Shown here: positions 8,657 to 11,841 of the stretch, piece after piece
Position numbering within the stretch: position 1 is the stretch's first letter
How the letters are laid out: the number at the start of each line of letters is the position of its first letter
Origin: an uncultured Oscillospiraceae bacterium
GTDB lineage: Bacteria > Bacillota > Clostridia > Oscillospirales > Oscillospiraceae
Assembly: GCA_934659445.1 (NCBI GenBank)
Contig: CAKUHV010000050.1
Location: forward strand, 1-11,841
Direction of reading: 5' to 3'
Length of the DNA stretch: 11,841 bases
Made by a program: the position numbers and the translations under genes
The notes under the pieces: model-generated
What the model was told of the DNA's origin: nothing
The model's database searches: none
The model's input: the letters and a program-made list of their open reading frames with translations, nothing else

Positions 8657-9736
8657 ATGGCATCTGCTGATATTCGGTATTTTCTGGGGGCCAACTCCCC
8701 GGATGGTTTTTATTCCCTTTACGACCAGATGATCGATCCGGCCCAGGCCCGGCGGATCTACATTCTGAAGGGCGGGCCGGGCTGCGGCAAGTCCACGCTC
8801 ATGCGCCGGGTGGCCGCCCGGGCGGAGGAGCTGGGACAGGAGACGGAGTATATCCACTGCTCCGGCGACCCCGATTCTCTGGACGCGGTGGTGCTGCCGG
8901 AGTTGGGCGTGGCCGTGGCCGACGGCACTGCCCCCCACGTGATCGAGCCCCGCTATCCCGGCGTGGTGGAGCAGTATGTGAACCTGGGCACATGCTACCG
9001 CAGGGAGGGGCTGGACGATGTGCGCGGGGACATCATCCGCGTGACCGGAGCCTATAAAGCGGGATACGGGAGTGCCTACCGCTGTCTGGCGGCGGCGGGA
9101 AAGGTGCAGGAGGAGCTGCGCAGCATGCTGACCACGCCGGAGATGGAGGGGCGGCTGCAGCGCCGGGCGAGGGGCATCCTGTCCCGGGAGGTCCACCGCC
9201 GCCGGGACGCTGCCCCCGGAAGGGTGACCAAACGGTTCCTGGGGGCGGTGACCCACCGGGGACGCATAAACTTTTACGGCACGGCGGAGGCACGGTGCAG
9301 CCGCATTTATGAGCTTTCCGACCGGTACGGTCTGGCCCACGGCCTGCTGCTGCCCCTGCTGGAGGGGACTGTTCAGGCGGGCTATGATGTGGTGGCCTGC
9401 CCCGATCCCATGGCACCGGAGCGGTTGGCCCATCTGATCGTGCCGGAGCTGGGGCTGGGCTTTATCTCCACCGCCCCGGCTCTGCCCTTCAAGGGTAAGC
9501 CCTACCGCCGCATCCGGGTGGAGGGGGCGGTGGAGCCCCAGCTGCTGCGGGAGGGCAGGGCGCGGGTGCGCTTTGCCAAAAAGACGGCGGACGCCCTGAC
9601 GGACGAGGGTATCCTGCATCTGGCCCGCACCAAGGCCCGGCACGACGAGATGGAGGCCCTGTACCGCCCCTATATCGACTTTGACCGGGTGCGGCAGGTG
9701 GCCGACGGGATCGTAGTGGAGATCTTCGGCGGCTGA
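8657..9736 (+). CDS. PRK06851-type P-loop ATPase with two repeats, the second P-loop degenerate
   Basis: This is a 359-residue soluble protein of a Firmicutes family of unknown function (PRK06851-type NTPase). The start ATG at 8657 has GGAGGG 6 nt upstream (8645-8650); the open frame before it is unrelated read-through from the terminator. Residues 7-90 form a P-loop unit: RYFLGANSPDGFYSLY, Walker A GGPGCGKS (39-46, Lys45), then YIHCSGDPDSLD and VVLPELGVAVADG. A second copy of the same pattern runs over about 193-272: RFLGAVTHRGRINFYG, IYELSDRYGLAHGLL in place of IYILKGGPGCGKSTL, then VVACPDPMAPERL and LIVPELGLGFIST. The second copy has lost the GxGKS residues and so should not bind nucleotide in the usual way. 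The rest (about 285-359) is charged and probably helical. The gene stands alone between the opp terminator and spoVAC; no promoter is clear. The family call is from pattern memory; the function is unknown. Confidence 0.78.
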   Translation: MASADIRYFLGANSPDGFYSLYDQMIDPAQARRIYILKGGPGCGKSTLMRRVAARAEELGQETEYIHCSGDPDSLDAVVLPELGVAVADGTAPHVIEPRYPGVVEQYVNLGTCYRREGLDDVRGDIIRVTGAYKAGYGSAYRCLAAAGKVQEELRSMLTTPEMEGRLQRRARGILSREVHRRRDAAPGRVTKRFLGAVTHRGRINFYGTAEARCSRIYELSDRYGLAHGLLLPLLEGTVQAGYDVVACPDPMAPERLAHLIVPELGLGFISTAPALPFKGKPYRRIRVEGAVEPQLLREGRARVRFAKKTADALTDEGILHLARTKARHDEMEALYRPYIDFDRVRQVADGIVVEIFGG

Positions 9737-9756
9737 CCGCCCCCATGATGCAAAAG

Positions 9757-9819
9757 CCCGCCCCGGAGGGGCGGGACAGAGGCTGTGGAAAAAGCGGTTT
9801 TTCCGGTTTTTCCACAGCC
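9757..9819. terminator. Two hairpins between the ATPase gene and spoVAC
   Basis: First, CCCGCCCC (9757-9764) pairs with GGGGCGGG (9768-9775) around GGA. It lacks a T-tract on the plus strand, but on the minus strand it is followed by CTTTT. Second, GGCTGTGGAAAAA (9781-9793) pairs with TTTTTCCACAGCC (9807-9819), 13 bp. A competing inner hairpin is GGAAAAA (9787-9793) with TTTTTCC (9798-9804). The second structure puts its T-runs inside the stem, so it is not a textbook terminator. Together they probably end transcription of the ATPase gene and insulate spoVAC. Confidence 0.5.
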
Positions 9820-9831
9820 TTAAAAAATACC

Positions 9832-9860
9832 GTATGAGACGGCCGTTTCGGGACACCCTA
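9832..9860 (+). promoter_or_regulatory. Sigma-G-like promoter of the spoVA operon
   Basis: GTATG (9832-9836) fits the GHATR form of the sigma-G -35 box, and CACCCTA (9854-9860) fits the CAnnnTA frame of the -10 box, with 17 nt between them. In Bacillus subtilis the spoVA operon is transcribed by sigma-G, and this site is 20 nt before the spoVAC start codon, so the placement is sensible. The match at the -10 box is partial. Confidence 0.42.
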
Positions 9861-9880
9861 AGACAAAAGGGGGGAGCGAA

Positions 9881-10213
9881 ATGGATATTTCCAACGAGGA
9901 CTACAGCCGCCTTGTGGACAGCATGGCCCAGCCCTCGCCCATCTGGAAGGACCTGCTGTGGGCCTTCTGCGTAGGCGGGGGCATCTGCACAGTGGGGCAG
10001 GCCCTGTTGGGGCTGTATCAGAGCTGGGGGCTGGACAAGGACGCGGCGGGCACGGCGGTGTCCGTCACCCTGATCGCCGCTGCGGCCCTGCTCACCGGTC
10101 TTGGGTGGTTCGACCAGCTGGCCAGACGGGCGGGGGCGGGCACTCTGGTGCCCATCACCGGCTTTGCCAACGCCATGGTGTCCCCGGCGCTGGAGTTCAA
10201 GCAGGAGGATTGA
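9881..10213 (+). pseudogene. spoVAC: SpoVAC, truncated at the C-terminus
   Basis: SpoVAC is an inner-membrane protein of the channel that moves dipicolinic acid into the spore and out at germination. The 110-residue reading frame has the conserved start PSPIWKDLLWAFCVGGGICTVGQAL (in pieces over residues 18-42), a second helix at about 56-77, and GAGTLVPITGFANAMVSPALEFK (85-107). The family normally continues after this point with about 40 more residues and one more membrane segment; B. subtilis SpoVAC has 150 residues. Here homology stops at codon 107, and QED plus a TGA follow as the base composition turns AT-rich. The RBS GGGGGGAG (about 9869-9876) and the sigma-G-like promoter are intact. 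The expected spoVAD and spoVAE do not follow; transposase and unrelated gene pieces do. I read this as a gene cut by an insertion or rearrangement near 10207. A second spoVA operon may exist elsewhere. Confidence 0.82.
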
Positions 10214-10480
10214 CCTATAATAGACATACAGTCGGTTCTATGGAGTGAGTATGCTGATTTAGTCCAAAATCAAAGCTTCCTCCCGACTTATCATTTGCAC
10301 GCATTCACCTTAAATGGTGGGTGCGTGCTATTTTTGTTTTCAATGCATTTTCATAATACCTCATCAGCCTATTTTAGTCGATGGGGAAATTTTTCTTTTT
10401 TGAAGGGTGGTCAAAAGGGGTGCCATTTCTACATTATCGACGCCTTTTTGACTACTGGTGGACATTGTATTAACTAATGT
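10208..10480. other. AT-rich segment between the spoVAC break and the transposase remnant
   Basis: This 270-bp stretch is much richer in A and T than everything before it and contains no credible gene. From left to right it holds a lone TATAAT (10216-10221) with no -35 box, a distant pair AGTCGG (10230-10235) / CCGACT (10283-10288) enclosing GATTT (10256-10260) / AAATC (10267-10271), a strong terminator (10297-10340), and dyads next to the transposase stop codon (10410-10481). It reads as foreign DNA joined to spoVAC at about 10207. The first 130 bp could be the 3' part of a small RNA gene that lost its promoter, but I recognise no family. Confidence 0.5.
10297..10340 (+). terminator. Orphan rho-independent terminator in the AT-rich segment
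   Basis: GCACGCATTCACC (10297-10309) pairs with GGTGGGTGCGTGC (10316-10328), 13 pairs including two G-T wobbles, with a 6-nt loop, followed by TATTTTTGTTTT. It is a high-quality plus-strand terminator, yet no gene that it would naturally end is present; it probably arrived with the foreign segment. Confidence 0.85.
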
Positions 10481-10481
10481 C
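10410..10481. repeat. Inverted repeats downstream of the transposase stop, possible IS end
   Basis: GTCAAAAGG (10410-10418) faces CCTTTTTGAC (10443-10452), complementary apart from one bulged T, with about 24 nt between them. GACATT (10461-10466) faces AATGTC (10476-10481) across 9 nt and abuts the transposase stop codon on the minus strand. These may be the subterminal part of the insertion sequence or its transcription stop. No matching copy exists at the other end because the transposase 5' part is absent. Confidence 0.4.
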
Positions 10482-10852
10482 TACTGAACAAGTGCCCAAT
10501 TTTTCTTCTGAGCGAGGATCTCCAGAAGATATGCGAGCGTTCTCAAAAGGGCGCGCTGAATCTTGCGGAGATTCAGCACCAGAACGGACATGGCAATCAC
10601 ATGGGCCGCAGTCTCCCGCAGCTTTGCAGTGACCAGCCCCATGCCACATTTACGCTTCGCCAGACTGAATCTGCGCTCCACTTCCACGCGCACGCACTCA
10701 TCCCGATAGTCCTGAGCCTTGTCTCTGGTTTCACCCTTCTTAGGCCGTCCCAGAGCCGGGCCGGAAAGACGGATCCCGTGCGCCTTGCAATAGCTGAGAT
10801 TCTCCCGGTTTCGGTAGATTTTGTCCGCCAGGATCCGGCTGGGGTAGACTTC
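10481..10852 (-). pseudogene. IS5-type transposase, C-terminal remnant
   Basis: The minus-strand frame reads EVYPSRILADKIYRNREN, then YCKAHGIRLSGPALGRPKKG, then VEVERRFSLAKRKCGMG and ends LAQKKNWALVQ with a TAG (10483-10481). ADKIYRTREN, HGIRLSGPxLGRP and the ExxFxxxKRxxG block around the third catalytic acidic residue are typical of DDE transposases of the IS5 group with about 450-480 residues. Only about the last 124 codons are present. Going upstream, homology ends near 10845-10852, where the opposite strand becomes a CCA-adding-enzyme fragment, so the N-terminal part and the first two catalytic residues are missing. A longer minus-strand frame from 11127 is not part of the gene; it is the shadow of that fragment. 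The element is dead. Group-level assignment is from motif memory; the exact IS is unknown. Confidence 0.8.
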
Positions 10853-11225
10853 GCTTCGATAACGCCAGCAAAGAACGAATTGTAAGACTCGTTCGCTATC
10901 ATGACATGCCCATCACGGCCGACAGAAAGCCAATTAAATGGCTTTTGAGCAAGCACGGTGAGGATGCTACCCGGCAACTGATCGAGCTGCACAAGGCAGG
11001 TACGCTTGGTCAATCGGCTATCTGCAGGCATCGACTCAACATCTATGAAGATGCATGTGCTGTAATTGACGAACTCCTGCAGGAAGAAAGCTGCTTTTCT
11101 CTGAAAAACTTGGCTGTCAATGGACATGATATGATCGCGTTAGGCATCAGAGGCGCCGAGATTGGTCAAACACTCCAAATGTGCCTGGACGCAGTCTTAG
11201 ATGAACAGGTTCCCAATGAGCATCA
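10846..11225 (+). pseudogene. cca: CCA-adding enzyme (tRNA nucleotidyltransferase), C-terminal fragment
   Basis: The intact enzyme adds or repairs the 3' CCA of tRNAs. Here only the C-terminal part remains, about 126 codons with no start codon. The frame begins LRFDNASKERIV, then LVRYHDMPITADRKPIKW, where the HD pair is typical of the clostridial enzymes. It continues with LIELHKAGTLGQSA, CFSLKNLAVNGHDMIALGIR, GAEIGQTLQMCLDAVL and PNEH. The nucleotidyltransferase head is absent, replaced upstream by the transposase remnant on the other strand. At about 11217-11228 homology ends just before the normal stop, and the frame runs on into the shadow of the next fragment. An ATG at 10906 gives a spurious 131-codon gene without RBS; it should not be taken as a real start. 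Base composition is lower in GC than the opp genes, in line with another origin. Confidence 0.8.
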
Positions 11226-11531
11226 ATGGCGAAGATGCTCACGACATGGCAGGCCATTCAGGACGCGGCAGACTCCTACACCGGCACGCAGCGCAGCGTG
11301 AGCGGACTGGTCGGCGGCGACGGGCTGAAAATGCGGCTTTACGCGCGGCGCGGAGAGAGCATCGGAGGAGAATTTCTGGATGAGGTGATCGTGCAGGCGC
11401 TGTCCATGGCAGAGTCGAACGCCTGCATGCGGCGCATGCCGGTGGAGTTCCGCGAGACGGTGCTCGGAGGCCTTGCCGCCACGCCGACCGGCAGAGCGGT
11501 CAAAGAACGCATGCCTAAGGGCGCGCAGTAG
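11226..11531 (+). pseudogene. sdaAA: L-serine dehydratase alpha subunit, N-terminally truncated with an internal deletion
   Basis: The alpha subunit of the iron-sulfur L-serine dehydratase carries the catalytic centre that turns serine into pyruvate and ammonia. The 101-codon frame contains TWQAIQDAADSY, RSVSGLVGGDGLKMRLYARR and ALSMAESNACMRR, which in the family are followed by IVAAPTAG-type sequence. Instead it jumps to MPVEFRETVLGGLAATPTGR, the normal C-terminus, and a TAG stop. About 170-190 residues of the middle, including the region that holds the cluster cysteines, are gone, and the first 30-40 residues are missing too. The internal joint sits at GCATGCGGCGCATGC (11425-11439), suggesting deletion between short repeats. 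There is no RBS before the ATG at 11226, which merely lies at the joint with the cca fragment. The original terminator (11554-11583) is still in place. The product cannot be an active enzyme. Confidence 0.8.
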
Positions 11532-11553
11532 GACGTAAATATTGCAGAATAGC

Positions 11554-11583
11554 AGAGCGGCCGCCGCAAGGCGGGCGCTCTTT
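11554..11583 (+). terminator. Terminator-like hairpin after the sdaAA remnant
   Basis: AGAGCG (11554-11559) pairs with CGCTCT (11576-11581) and CCGCC (11561-11565) with GGCGG (11570-11574), with one G/G mismatch between the two stems and a GCAA tetraloop. Only TTT follows, so the T-tract is short. It lies 22 nt after the sdaAA stop. Confidence 0.65.
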
Positions 11584-11678
11584 GCGTCTGTAAGCGCGCT
11601 TTTTGCGGGGCGGTTATTGGAAAATGAAAGATGCGCTGCATACATAGGAATTATCTATCGGCGTTTTTTAACAATGTG

Positions 11679-11708
11679 TTGAAAATGCCTAAAAAAATAA
11701 GGTATAAT
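11679..11708 (+). promoter_or_regulatory. Sigma-A promoter of the nuoE-like gene
   Basis: TTGAAA (11679-11684) and TATAAT (11703-11708) are separated by 18 nt, in an A-rich context. The start would be near 11715, about 25 nt before the ATG. This is the best promoter in the window and marks the return to intact sequence after the patchwork. Confidence 0.8.
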
Positions 11709-11739
11709 CGCGGACAGACAGGCTATTAGGAGGGAGACT

Positions 11740-11841
11740 ATGAAACCTGACACAGAGAAGGTCTTGAGCATCCTTGCCGCGCATGAGAACAATGCGGCGA
11801 ATCTTATTGCTATCTTGCAGGATGTGCAGGCGGAGTACAAC
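11740..11841 (+). CDS. NuoE/HndA-like [2Fe-2S] subunit, first 34 residues
   Basis: Only the N-terminus is inside the window. The visible residues include NAANLIAILQDVQAEYN, which fits the segment LIPILQxIQxxYGYL near the N-terminus of the 24-kDa thioredoxin-like [2Fe-2S] subunits: NuoE of complex I, HndA of NADP-reducing hydrogenase, and the small subunits of bifurcating hydrogenases and formate dehydrogenases. Such subunits pass electrons to a flavin-containing NuoF-like partner. The four cluster cysteines would lie further on and cannot be seen. The start is well supported: AGGAGGG (11728-11734), 5 nt before the ATG, behind a consensus promoter. Which complex it belongs to depends on the genes beyond the right edge. 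The assignment rests on a short stretch, so it is moderate. Confidence 0.7.
   Translation, partial: MKPDTEKVLSILAAHENNAANLIAILQDVQAEYN

Noticed and set aside
8450..9856. 468-codon minus-strand frame across the P-loop ATPase gene
   Set aside because: Antisense shadow; it runs through the strong terminator and both intergenic hairpins, and the plus-strand gene has clear motifs and RBS.
10597..11127. 176-codon minus-strand frame, first considered as the transposase N-terminus with a frameshift
   Set aside because: Its first part is the antisense of the cca fragment, and past about 10850 it is out of frame with the real transposase remnant.

Overview
The window looks like a chromosomal piece of a GC-rich, spore-forming member of the Clostridia, most likely an Oscillospirales/Oscillospiraceae gut-type bacterium. 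The reasons are two sporulation genes (spoIVB and spoVAC), strong AGGAGG-type ribosome binding sites, GC-rich coding sequence with C/G-ending codons, and protein sequences of the Oscillospiraceae type. The genus call is an inference from protein style; no search was run.

Layout. (1) At 1-814, minus strand, is the N-terminal two thirds of spoIVB (a sporulation serine peptidase), starting at TTG and running off the left edge. (2) At 1231-2268, plus strand, is a YkvI-family membrane protein. (3) At about 2357-8564 is a complete oligopeptide ABC importer operon, oppB-oppC-oppD-oppF-oppA, with a sigma-A-like promoter, a roughly 200-nt leader carrying two abutting dyads, and a very strong terminator at 8525-8564. 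(4) At 8657-9736 is a stand-alone P-loop ATPase of the PRK06851 type. (5) At 9881-10213 is the start of a spoVA operon: spoVAC behind a sigma-G-like promoter, but cut off about 40 codons early. (6) From about 10208 to 11531 is a patchwork of gene pieces: an AT-rich segment with an orphan terminator, the C-terminal part of an IS5-type transposase (minus), the C-terminal part of a CCA-adding enzyme (plus), and an L-serine dehydratase alpha gene that has lost its N-terminus and its middle. (7) At 11679-11841 a good promoter and RBS drive the first 34 codons of a NuoE/HndA-like [2Fe-2S] subunit.

How the parts work together. OppB and OppC form the membrane channel, OppD and OppF the ATPase pair (each with the four-cysteine C-terminal motif), and OppA is the lipoprotein that captures peptide. 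Genes B to F are tightly spaced or overlapping; oppA sits behind a small intergenic hairpin, which may set its own transcript level.

The most striking observation is in oppA. Its conserved blocks are in the wrong order: directly after the lipoprotein signal peptide comes what is normally the C-terminal half of an OppA, followed in frame by what is normally the N-terminal half, and the protein stops where the family normally continues into the block now at the front. Each half is present once and complete, so this reads as a circular permutation of a family 5 solute-binding protein, not a truncation. The second point of interest is the graveyard at 10208-11531, where at least four junctions between broken genes lie within 1.3 kb; misassembly must be excluded there.
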